Part shown: positions 1 to 12,100 of the stretch, piece by piece
Numbering within the stretch: position 1 is the stretch's first letter
Layout of the letters: each line of letters opens with the position of its first letter
Assembly (NCBI RefSeq): GCF_954871325.1
Contig: NC_088779.1
Location: 5,396,846 to 5,460,845 of the forward strand
Source: Gordionus sp. m RMFG-2023
Lineage: Eukaryota; Nematomorpha; Gordioida; Chordodea; Parachordodidae
Length of the DNA: 64,000 nucleotides
Reading direction: 5' to 3'
Notes under the pieces: model-generated
What the model was told of the DNA's origin: nothing
Databases searched by the model: none
What the model saw: the letters and a program-made list of their open reading frames with translations, nothing else
Made by a program: the position numbers and the translations under genes

Positions 1-1140
1 TTTAGGATTATAAAATAATAAAAGATAATAATTTAAATTATACTTCTCATATTAATCAGGCAATCTTCTGCCAATTGAATTTGATTTATTGCATACCCTA
101 TATCCTTCGAAAAGGTTTGCAATTTTGTACAAGCCAAGCTTGTTATCAACAATATTTTATCCAAAACACATAGTGATAAAATAAAATAAAATTTTTCTAT
201 TCTATAGACTATAGCACTAGCCATAGTGGAAGTGGCAGGATCTTCAGAATCCTTTAAATTTGCCAAAGCTGCCCTCAAAGCATCATAAAGTTGGAAAAAA
301 TTTACAATCGCCTTATATGATGTTAGCCAGCTTCTATAAATATAAAATAAACATTATATATCAAAACAATTAAGATAATATTACCGAGTGGTATTCTTGA
401 TGCGTAAAAATCTATGTGATTTTGTCAGTAAATCACTCTGACATGTTTTGAGCACTTCATATCTTTTAACACCATTAAAATATACGTAAATTTCGTCTAA
501 TATTCCCAAGACATTTCGCAGCTCTTTTACTGATTGGCATAATTGAACAACTATTAAATTTAATCGATGACAATAGCACCAAATAAAAGCTACCTTTGGC
601 GCCTCCGCTCTAATCAAAGCCTGCACTCCATTAATTCTTCCACTCATGTTTGAGGTGCCATCATAGCTTTGCCCCACTAGGAATTCGAGGGGTAGATTCA
701 TGGAGCCAAGCTTGGATATTATATTCTTTTTAATATCGAGGCCCGTTGTATTTCCCGTACAATAAATGTCTAATCAGCCTTTCAACGGGCTTAGGTGTCT
801 CGCTATTTTCAACATATCTCACTATCAAAGCTATTGCTTCTGATTTCGATACATCATATGTGCCATCAACTATAATTGAATAGCACCTGTTGAATTCAAT
901 CTCCTTTTGAATTTTTTTTATAACCATATTTTTCATGGTTTCAATAAGAATATTTATGTTATTATATGATAACAGATTTGAATATAATTTAGATTTTAAT
1001 CCCTTAATTTTTTTCTCACTTCTTCTTTCTTCATTATCTTGTATATACATTTTAAGAACAGGCTCTGAATCTGCAATAAGTTTAATAAGGCTCATCATAT
1101 TGCCATCTTAATTTTTAATCAAGCATTTATATTTATTTTG
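1..1140 (-). mobile_element. hAT transposase remnant, ZMYM1-like, cut by window edge
   Basis: Minus-strand open stretches at 1098-730, 701-381 and 278-33 read, in this order, like consecutive parts of a hAT transposase of the ZMYM1/DUF4371 type. The first has YSIIVDGTYDVSKSEAIAL, the first catalytic Asp region of the RNase H fold. The second has GQSYDGTSNMSGRINGVQA followed by CHRLNL, a hallmark of this family. The third resembles the helical part with an LQ..S motif. The frames are separated by stops and short non-matching gaps, so this is a decayed copy. The dimerisation domain would lie beyond the left edge and no terminal repeat is visible at the right side. It is a plain DNA transposon, not a host gene. 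Confidence 0.8.
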
Positions 1141-2857
1141 GTTAATATTTTTGGGCATATTTTGACAATGATCTAGAAATTATAAATGATTATATATAAG
1201 ATTAAATATTTAAATTTTTACTATTCCCTTTGATAAAATTTTAATTTTGCGCCAAATCTTGAAAGTGGAAAAATAATTTTATGATAAGAAATATCGGATA
1301 ACAAACAAATTTGCTAAACATCGACCATAAAAATTTTTAAAAAAATAAATAAAAAATTTTAAAAAAAAAAAAGTACCCCCATAGAAATTTATAGAAGCAG
1401 TTGCTTCGGACCCCCCACCCTCCCCCCCCCCCCCGTTGTAGGGGTCACTGGTAATGAATAAAAATGAGATATTCATATATAAATAAAACTCCGAGAAAAC
1501 GTTGTGGAAACCAGTAGATCAGCTTCGAGATCGTTTAATAATTCCAGTTCATTAAATCTCGTCAAGAGAAGGTAACTTACCTTACAAAGTGAATACGGGC
1601 GACTGTAAAGACACCTGTATCAAATTAAAAAAAGATCTTCGCATGAAATCCGATGCTAAGATTTATAATCAAAATACACCGAAGCCATCTGCAATAGAGG
1701 AACATGAAGGCGAGTGTCCTACCGCAAAAGGGAAAGAGGTAATAACTAGGAACAAACAACGAAAGATGCAAGATCAATTTAAGGGGAGACTTGACCTATT
1801 AGATTGAAACATTTACCCAAACATTTAGAGGACTACATCATGAATATCAAAGGCGCTTCATATGGTAACAAGACCAATGGTTAAAACTCTAGATATAATA
1901 AACCTAAAGTTTCTGAATGTCCTCTAAAGATATAAGTTCTTAGTGAAATGGTAGTATCTATATTTGATAGAAACAAAAATACTATTGGAACCATTACATA
2001 ACAAAGTTATCCAGGATCTATGAGTTAAAAAAAAGTCTGTCCACATGCACATAAAAACTATATGGTGAAGCCTAGAAATATGCCTCAAACTAATTGCTCT
2101 CAGTCATGATCGTTTAATCCTTTAAAACCTGTATGGATATGTGCAAAAAGACAACTTAGGATTCAAGGAGCTAAAACAAAGGAGAAAAGGAGATAAATTG
2201 TGGCACGCAATAATTTAATAGGTGGGATCATTGGAAAAAATGGAAGCAACGTTATATGATTTAGGGTGGATTCTTCCCCAGATCATAATATCAAGTGCCA
2301 TAGAAAAATAGACAAATATAATTTAGAAAGAACAATAAATAATATTAATTATGATTAAAATAAACTGTGAATATATAATATGATCTACTTAGTCTATTAT
2401 AGTTTTCTATTCAGTTTTTTATTGAATTAAACCTGGATCAAAATCCTTTATTGCTATATTTACTAAAATAAACATCATATATTTAAACAACGATAGCTCA
2501 AATCAATTTTTGATTTGCACTAGTAAAATCAAATAAGAATGCTGTGCTAAATTTTTTATTTATAAAGATTTCGATTTTACTTTATTATTTAAATAAAAAA
2601 ATTTCCTACAACATTGAATTTAAGTTAAGCCATATAAAATAGTTTTTTAATTTGACTATGGTTAAAATCTAAACTTGTCCATATCTATTCAGGGGGCTTA
2701 AAATAACATGACAAATTAGCCTCCATTATTATAGACCCATCAACCCAAATCTATATATTGCATACAATCATAGAAAACTGAATTTTATCTATTAATAATT
2801 AAAAAGATATTTTATGAGATTTAATATAATTTGATATTTTGGATGCTTTCTTTCAAT
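1141..2857. other. Intergenic stretch downstream of the fucosyltransferase gene
   Basis: AT-rich DNA between the hAT remnant and the fucosyltransferase stop codon. It holds short C/G homopolymers near 1410-1435 and a patch of higher complexity at about 1500-2340 with a plus-strand open frame at 1589-1807. That frame (72 residues, rich in Lys, with motifs DCKDTC and GECPTAKGKE) matches nothing I recognise and may be a decayed coding fragment. A TTTATT at 2418-2423 could be the reverse-strand polyadenylation signal of the fucosyltransferase, but such hexamers are common by chance here. Confidence 0.4.
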
Positions 2858-3147
2858 TTAATTTTTACAATCCCTTTTGCTATTCCACCAATCTGATATT
2901 TTGTATGATTTGTTAGGGATATCCTTGAGATGCAAATGTTCACAAATTGAGCATAGATGTTTGTTCTTTTTACCTACTATAATGTATTCTTCTCTCCAAG
3001 CGTGATACTCATTGTAAAGTGTATCATTGGAATCTAATTTTAAAAGGTATTTACTTAGTTCTTTTAAATTGTTGGAATGAAAATATGGATGATTCTTTGG
3101 TATCTCAAGATTAATATTTGGAATGGATAAATTTTGAGATTGTTTCC
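2858..3147 (-). CDS. Fucosyltransferase exon 4: C-terminus
   Basis: The acceptor ends CAG at 3148 and the stop TAA occupies 2860-2858. The exon encodes NNLKELSKYLLKLDSND, YNEYHAWREEY, LCSICEHLH and ISDWWNSKRDC, matching the conserved C-terminal segment with its paired Cys residues. The intron before it is only 223 bp, the smallest in the gene. Confidence 0.93.
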
Positions 3148-6100
3148 CTGGTAATTTGATAAATATACATTACATTATATGATATATGACATCATCTAAT
3201 TTGAATTACATCCTATTCTAAGCATTTTTTAAAATAATATAAAATTTAAAGCCCTAATTATCTGAATTATTAAAGAAATTTCAAAAAATCTAATAATTCA
3301 GGATAATTATGATCCTTTTTAAAATTAAGATATGTATATATATATATAAATAAGATAAATACAAATTCACCCTTGACCCTGGCCGCTTTCATTGCCAGTG
3401 GTGAAGCCACAAAAATAAAAGAAAGTGGTGGCGCTATCTTGACATAATCAGAGTATCGAGCTCCAAATACTACAGGCACCATCCCTATGGAGAGTGCACG
3501 AAAAAATTTTTCCGTTATATAATGTACACAATTACTGTTCTCGAACGCCAGATAAAACTTGTAACGAGAGAGGTAACGTTCCATGCAAACTTCTGTTGGT
3601 TCGTTATTAGAATAACATATCGGGGCGGTATCGGGGAAATTCTTAGAACATCCACCTCGCACTTCTAGACTGCGAACGCCTATGGTCTCTTTTTCGATAA
3701 AAGTATATTGGAAGGATTAAATAAAGAATTCAGGGAGTATATAAATTAAGTGTTAAGTAGAGAAAAGTGCATGAATCATTGTTATTACTCTAGTTTTGAT
3801 ATTTTAAACTTCTATTAAAATTGTATAGCTAATATATTTTGCACAACTAATGTGAAGTGGAGATAGCCCTTTTGACAAATAAGCTAATAAAAATATCCCA
3901 TCAAGACAACTCTCTTTCCGCCGCAATACGATTTAAAAAAATAGCTTTTAAGCCCGACATGGGTATATTTAAAAAAAAATCATTACAGTCCGGCTCGGGC
4001 ATATATAGTGAAAATTAAGAAAATAGCTCAAAATTGACAGTGCTTCTAAGGCCAAATATAAATATTTTTAAATCTAATTCTTATTTATATTTAGTGTAAA
4101 TTAAAAATTAAAATCCACTCCTAACTCAAAAATCTTAATAATGTAGATGTGGAGCATTCTAATTTTAGACAGATGATAAGGATTTTTTTTTGTAAATAAT
4201 GACTATACAGCAAAATATATTTTATTTTTGGCAATCTAACGTATTAAAAAACTATAAAAACTCTTTTATTAATTTTACGTAAATATTAAATTATAAATTA
4301 GAATTATCATTTAAATAAACATTTTTATAGATAGGATAAGCTATAGAAAATATAAAATACATATATGAAACATGATATCCATTTCGTAATTATAGGCCTT
4401 CGTCAGCATCTAATTTTTTTTGAAATGTTAGAGGGTAGGCTTGAGGGATGGTAAAGTAAAAATAATTACTATTTGTAGAAGTCTAAAAGAACTGGTAAGA
4501 GGATTCTAATTTATTGATAGATATTATTTTCGATCATTCCCAGTCTTTACCATCTCACGAGGCTCAACTAACTAATTTTTATAGAAATCTTCGCCCCCAT
4601 ACACCCTCCCCCCCCCACCTTTCCCGAATTATTTTTAATTTTTAAAAGGAGATTAATAGACCGAGATTTCATTTTCATATCTTATATTCTTTTCATTAAT
4701 ATCTGCAAAGCAGCTTGAACTAGTATTCCGATTCTCACATTCTTATTTATTAAGCAACATAGACAACTATTGTTTTATTGAATAAAATATTGCATTTTTA
4801 ACATCTTTTCATTAATTTTAGGTATAAACAAATTCTTTCTCCTTGTAGATATTTGACAAAAAAAGAATCTCGAAGAATATTTAATTGTATAGGGGCTCTT
4901 AATCATTTTTTAGGAAGGTCTAATATATCGATAAATGTGCTTCTCTTGACATAATTTTAATAAGCTTGTGTGCGAAAAAGTTCAAACCGGGGTTTAAAGG
5001 TTCGAATCGAACCAAATTTGATCTAATATCTTTATTTATTCAGAACAAACCTGATTATAATATAACAATTATTGCTTTAATTTCATATTATAAATCTAAA
5101 ATTAAGGGCTTGTCATGTTGGTAATTTTTAAAAAGGTTTTTCGGCCCTAATAAATTATGAAGGATAAAGATATACATTTGCCAAATTGTAAGTTTTAAGC
5201 GAATTTCACTCGTAAAAATATATTACACAAGTTGTCCGGTCCAGTCCAAAAATTTTTTGGGGGCTGAATTCCAACATTTGCAATTTTAAAATTTGACGAA
5301 TGGACAATGAATTCAATATGGATATATATATATATTAAAATAAAGAAATTATTATAAATATACTGTATTTTTGGATTGAATTTAGATGATTTCGTATTTT
5401 CTTGATTATATCTTAAATATTTTTATTAAATTGAATATATTATTTGACCATTCTTTATATAGTAAAAATAAATAAATAATTGCTTTGGTGTTTGATATAT
5501 ATTGTTATGGTAATAACAGTGTTGTTAAGGTAGCGCCCTACTTATGTTTTTTTTCGAAAAGTATTTTGATACTTTGCTACATTCAGAAATATGATCATTA
5601 TTTATACATGGATTATTTTATAATTAAATTTGAAGTTTTCCTATTGAAAATAAATTCATAATTTTGATTAAAAATATATAACTATATTTTTAATCGCATT
5701 ATCTTGTTTAATAGTAAATTCATTATGATCATCTGATACATGATAATTTAAAAAAAATTTAGTGATGTCCACTCAGGCTTAGAGATGTATATACAGAAAT
5801 ACTTTTGTTATTGAAATATAATAATATATGTTATAAGGAGAATATTCATTTATTTTGGTTTTAAATATTATTGTGTTTTTATTTTTTAATTTCATATAAA
5901 AATTAATAAATATTCAAAATAATATATTCAAATAAATTTTATTTTTAAGTTGTATACCGAATTAAAATAATATTAGATTTTATATAAAATAAATGTAAAC
6001 CCCTCCCCCCCCCCCCCCCCCCCCCCCCACCAGACTTTTTTAATATTTTTTTATAAAAAATTTTTATTTTAATTTACTAAATTGATAATAAATGCTTGTA

Positions 6101-9100
6101 ATTTAAAAAAACAATTATTTTTATGTTGTTTGTAATTTATTATAAATAATAATTGATCTACAGTATTTGATTATTTTTATATTTTTTAAATTAAATTTTA
6201 AATTATTTTGCATTGCATAAAACTTGTCTAGTTTGTCATCATATTCCATTTTATAAAAATATGTATTTATCCTTATGAAAAAAAATAATCATTAATTTAT
6301 TCCTACTTTAACTGTCAAGCACAGACACAACCTATAATATGTTTAGGATTGGAATTTTTAAACGAGTAGTTTCTAGACAACTAGACAATCCAATAGCTCA
6401 AATATTCGTGCCTATACGATTGAAAATTTTTATAAAATAAACATTTTTATTCTTATTTATACATTTTTATTTCAATTAAAGGAAAGATTTAGTAATCATA
6501 ATTTTATTTTAAAAAACTTTTATTTTCTTTTGCTGGTTGAGGCTAAACTGTTTAATTACACTTGAAAAACGAGAGGAAATTAAGAATATCTCAGAATTTT
6601 ACGCTGATGATTTAGTAGGCTCACATGATGAGTTACTTTGTGATGTCGAATTTTTGTATAAAAATCTTGACAGACTAGAGTATTCTTTGAGACCGTTCTG
6701 CATGCCTATGTGTTATTTCACTTTAGATTCCCTGCCTATTCTCAAAACATTATTTATTATTTTAGCCACCTTACCAATTAGTACCTACTAATGAGGTCTT
6801 TTTCAACTTTAAAAAGAATAAAAATCTATTAAAGAAATATAACCGGCGAAAAAGTTTAAATGGATTAGCCATATTAAATATTTATAAGGAGATTTTCTAG
6901 ATAAAAATTTGATTCTAGATGAATTAGCAAAATCTCAGAGAAAAGTAGATCTCTCTTTATAAATTCAAATCAAAAAATTGCAATATAATTATAATAGCTT
7001 AAATATATAATATTTAATAATCAAATTTTTTAGGAAAATGAATTCTTAGTTACACAACATTTATATTATTTTTGGATACGTCACTGAAACTCGGGGAAAT
7101 TTCTAATATAATTTTTTTTATTTAAAAATAATAAATATGCGATCGTGTGGATATGGGTGGAAATTTTTTGATCTAATAATAATTCAAAGTTTCATTACTC
7201 AAAAGTTTTAGGAATTTCATATATTTTTCTTGTGAAAATTTTCAAATTCTTTAATTTTACATCAAAATAAGAAAAGGCATGTTGCTTAAAAAATTTCAAA
7301 AAGGCGTGTGCTATATTGGATGCTACTTAGGACTATTAAGTCAAATAAGATAATTAAGCAATTTATCTGATTAAAAACAATGATAATATATATATACACA
7401 TAATTTTAAGGAAAAACTAAAATAGTTCTATATTTTTTATATCATTTTAAAATTTAATTAATTTACTTAAATTTGATATATTTTTAATATTAGGAAAATA
7501 AGAATATTCACATATAATACGTTGAGTATGGGTCGATACATCATTTGGTTCTATAAAGTTTCTGCTGTGATTGAACCGAGTGATGATCATATCCATTTTC
7601 ATTAAGATTGTTATAACTTAAAAAATATTAAATTTTAAAATTTGCCCGATAGCTTATTTATTATATTTTTTTAATAAAAAAAATATATAATTTTCCCCGA
7701 GTTTCAGTGACTTACCAATTTTTGTATTAACTCTTAAAATTTAGTAATGTGCATTATTTATATTTTTATAATATCGTCATATGCAATAGGGTATATATGC
7801 TTTAAGTTCTCATTTCGAAAACTTAGGTAAATAATTGGTTTTTTAAGGGGGTGCCAAATTATTTTTTTGCCCTGGGCTGCCAAAAATATCGGCACGGGGC
7901 TGCTTAGGTTCCTACTTTCTAGTATCAATTCGCAAACTTTATAGATTCCCTATCGTAAGAGATCCGCTTTGATATTTGGGAATCTATATAATATGTCGAA
8001 TTGTGAGAATACATGCATCGAGACACTTTTCTAGAATATCTTGAAATTAATTACTCCGGAGGGTATACCTAAATAAGGTAAGCCATAAGGATAGAGCTTT
8101 TGCCTATATGTATTTTTTATCATTTATAATGCCTTCTTGGTTGGCGAATTCTTATTTAGGCAAGCTCCTAAAACTGATGATCCTATAGGGATAGGATTTA
8201 ATATCATTATATATTTTATTGTTTTATTCAAAATGCTGATGTCATCCCATATAATAATTCATAAACACATCTATACTTGATTAGGCTTTATTTTGTGCAT
8301 ATGGATATGATTAACTTTGATTTACATAAATATTTAATTTGGCTTTGAAGGATTTGTATCCTAGCTTAATATTTTTTCTCAATATACTTTTATAGCAAAA
8401 TATATTGGACTATTTTTTTAACAACTAATTAAACAGTCTCATCTTATTTATTGGTGTCAGGGTAGGTGAATAGGCGTGTGCCATAGTATTTATTATTAGG
8501 CTTATAATTTATATGCAATTTGCAAAAATAATATAACTCTAGTCTAATCATTATATATTTATGGTGAAGACAAGCAAAGGAAATTAGGAATCTTTTTAAC
8601 AAGGAATTTAAAAATTGTGGAATTTTGCATTATACTTTTGTAGTAAAACAACTTTCTTCATATATATATATCATCCTTATTTATCCTGATCAAGCCTTGG
8701 CTCCATTGGCGTACGCAGCGGTGGGGGGGCAGGGGGACAAATCCCCCCCAAAGCCAAAAAATGCAGATGCCGGATATATTTTTCAAAAATATTATTGTTT
8801 ATATTAATTTATATTTGTTAATATTTATTCGTATCTCATATTAAATATATATTATATTACATTTATTATCACATTCATAAGTTATTTTATCAATTAATTT
8901 CGATTTCAAGTTTTCCGGCGTAATATTTACTTATTATTTTCAAATTTTTAGTGGCGTAATATTTATCTACCATTTTCAAATTTCTAGTCAAATAATAATT
9001 ATTTCTGAAACTTCTGGTCCAACAGGGAAAAAGAAATTGCAACCTTGTCCAACGAGATAGAGCCTCTTCCATCAAGCACTAACAGCAATTAAGGAGTTAG

Positions 9101-12100
9101 AATAGCCAATTATTTGCTATTACTGAAATATTACAATGGCCTGAAAGAAATATTTCCTCAGAAGCAAGAAAATTATTGGATTCGATGCTTATTCCAAATT
9201 TTATTTCTCATTAGAATGTTTTATTTAATTATACAACTATTTTAAATATTACTTTTCAAAAACATGACAATGATTTGATTAAGAAGATGAGAATAGCGGA
9301 GAGCATTTTTTCAGAACTCAAGGAAATTAGGGCTAATGTTGATAAGGAATTTCATATTTTATATTTTATTGTTGAGTCAAAAGCAGAGCTATACGTGTTT
9401 AATATTTGTCTCCCTCGACAGCAAGGCAAGCTCATCGTTAAATTATTAATATAGGATCAGTAGAAGAGTTTATCTTAGATGCAGATACATTTATAACCCA
9501 AATAAATGAATTTTTAATATATCATGCAGCACTTACATCTGCAAATATTACTTCCACAAAAACCTTCAACCTTTTTCAGATGGTTTAGATTTTTATTATG
9601 AAGATGTTAAAGTATCTTATGATGCCTTACTAGCTGAATAACTATGTTTATAAGATTAACTATAGTTGATATAGTCCCAAAAAATGCTATGGTAGCTCTG
9701 CATTATTTCAAACACATTTTAGATCAAATTCCCAATGTATTAAAAGGGTTTATAAACTCTTCCCATTAGTAAACTAATGAGAGAACACTCTCTTTTTTAA
9801 GAAGAATAACAGAGGCCTGCAGAAGTACCATTTGCAGGGCACGGCCTGGATTTTTTTAAAGATTTTTTACGCTATTTTTAAAAAAATTTTTAGGCCGCTC
9901 GGCTTTTTTTTAAAATTTACAGGCTCGTCCCGGCTTTTTTTAAAATAAAATTTTCAGGCCCGGCCTGGATTTTTTAAAAATAAATTATATTTATTTTTGA
10001 TTTTTATAGCTAATAATAACGATTTCAAATATAGGCTGTTTTAAAAAATACAGCCCGGCTTGGGTGTTTTTTTAAGAAAATTTAGGTCCGGCCCGGGTGT
10101 TTTTTAAAAAAAAATTTGGGCCCGGCCTTGGTATAATTAAAAAAATTAAAATATTGTCCGGCCCAGGAGCCGGGCCTAGGAGCCGGGCCTGCAGGTCTCT
10201 GAAAAACATACCAAGAAGTTCAACATGTGAAAGTAGATTGAAAGGAATTGGATTTTTTGAATATTCATAGGCATTTGACGACAAGCAAGGATGAGATAAT
10301 TGAAAAATTAGCTCAATTCCAACGAAGATTGGATTTTACATTGTAAATATATAACGTACAAAATACAATTATTCCTAAGAAACTTTTTGTGTAAAGGCTC
10401 AAAAAATTCAAATTTCTATTTTGGGTCATTTAAGTGATTCTTTACATATAATTTTTTTATAATTCACATTAATTTAAAATTGTGTATTAGGAATAGTTAT
10501 TAGTCCTAATAAATTTATGCTTGATATTTTTAAAAAACAATAATATTTCTCAAAAAAATTTATTATCCCCTCCCCCAGACCAAATTCCTGCGTACGGGCC
10601 TGCTTGGCTCTATTGAAGATTCTATTTATTTCAAGTGGAAAAAAAACGCAGATAAATCTTTGTTTTTATTATAGTATTATTTCTTAATAAAGTATCTTTT
10701 CTTACCCATAATTTGAGGCACAGCAATTTCAAAACATTTTAAATAAAAGTGTACCTTCCACTGAGTCCATTTCTATTTTATTTAAATCAATATATTTATA
10801 GCTTTAATATAAAATCTTATCTTTTATTTTTATATATTGGTTATTTCAAAATAAATGCCAACTGGATAAGTTCCTGATGTTAAATAAGAAAAAAACTTGT
10901 ATGGTAAATTTAATAATATTTAGGTGGTTTAATGAAAAGAACTATTCTCGAACTGAAATAAATACTTTTTAAGTTGGTATTAAATTAAGATTAATGCCCT
11001 TCAAAGGGTTAAACAAAATATATAATTTTTCAGTATAGGACACTTACCAACACCGATTGTAAGCAGAAATTAAGGGGGAAAAAAATTTCGCACAAAAATT
11101 TCGATGTCCTCAAAATAAAAATTCAAAATAAAATAAATTTCTCTCACCAAATCGACGGTTATTTGCGTAACAATTGCTCACAACAATAATAGCCAATTCT
11201 ATCTTACCGTACGAATAGTTTTCATTTTTGGTATTCCTAATTTTGGATTTGCGTTTCATAGCAGTTGAATTATATGGGTTGTAAATATCAGATTGTGGTA
11301 AATAGGTAATGGTCCAATTGAAAATATAATCGTAAGAGGTCAGATCGCCATAAGTATGAATAGGAGACTCCTATCATAATAATTTTATGTTTTTGTAATA
11401 CATGTAAAGAATTATTTATAAATTTTGCCACATTATATATATATATAAATTAATTTATAAATAAAAATTGTTTGTAAAAAAAAATTTCATTTGGTATCTC
11501 AGGGGATGTATTAAATTTTCCAAAATTTTATAGTTTTTTCATTTAAAAAAAAACCTCCTAAGCCTTCATATTAAAATATTACACCAAACTTATTATATTA
11601 TATTTATTTTTCCAAATCATATTATAATAATATAATTAGAACATATAATGACATCAAAATAAAAATTATTAATTGTAAGAAAGTCAAATTGTTATATTTC
11701 GATTCATGTAAATTACTAACAATTTCGTCAAAAATATTAGAATGCTTTGGTTGGATATTTAAAAATCGATATCAGCATAGCACTGGTGCCTCCCTTTTTT
11801 AAAAGAAGTTTATTAATCGTGCTAGCAATTTAGCGATAAGTATATAAAATTTATGGTGTATAAGGTTACGATAATGGAGCCGATATAAAGAAGTCGCTAT
11901 AAGGTCTTTCAACTCCAAATTTTGAAAATTGGAGTTTTTATGCCATGCGGTACGATGTTTTGGCACAAGTAAATTTTGTAAGAAGATGCAAAGTGGAAGA
12001 ATCATCCACTTGAATAATGCCGTGAAGCTTGAATAAAGAATCAATGAATTCTCAGATCGAATCTGCTTAATTTTGAGAATTCCTTGATCACCGCAAAAGA

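Noticed and set aside
1589-1807. 72-residue Lys-rich plus-strand frame as a host gene
   Set aside because: No homology that I recognise, no signal or domain, and the downstream sequence is broken in all frames. It is kept only as a coding-like patch.
4985-5025. GGTTCGAATCGAACC resembling a tRNA B box
   Set aside because: The motif is a self-complementary hairpin, and I see no A box or cloverleaf around it.
8890-9075. Reverse-strand 61-residue frame
   Set aside because: It lies inside hAT copy 1, antisense to the degraded transposase, and has no match of its own.
11200-11210. GTAAGA as the 3' end of fucosyltransferase exon 2
   Set aside because: Reading through gives the conserved V.SNC motif, and a consensus GTGAGA donor follows at 11147.
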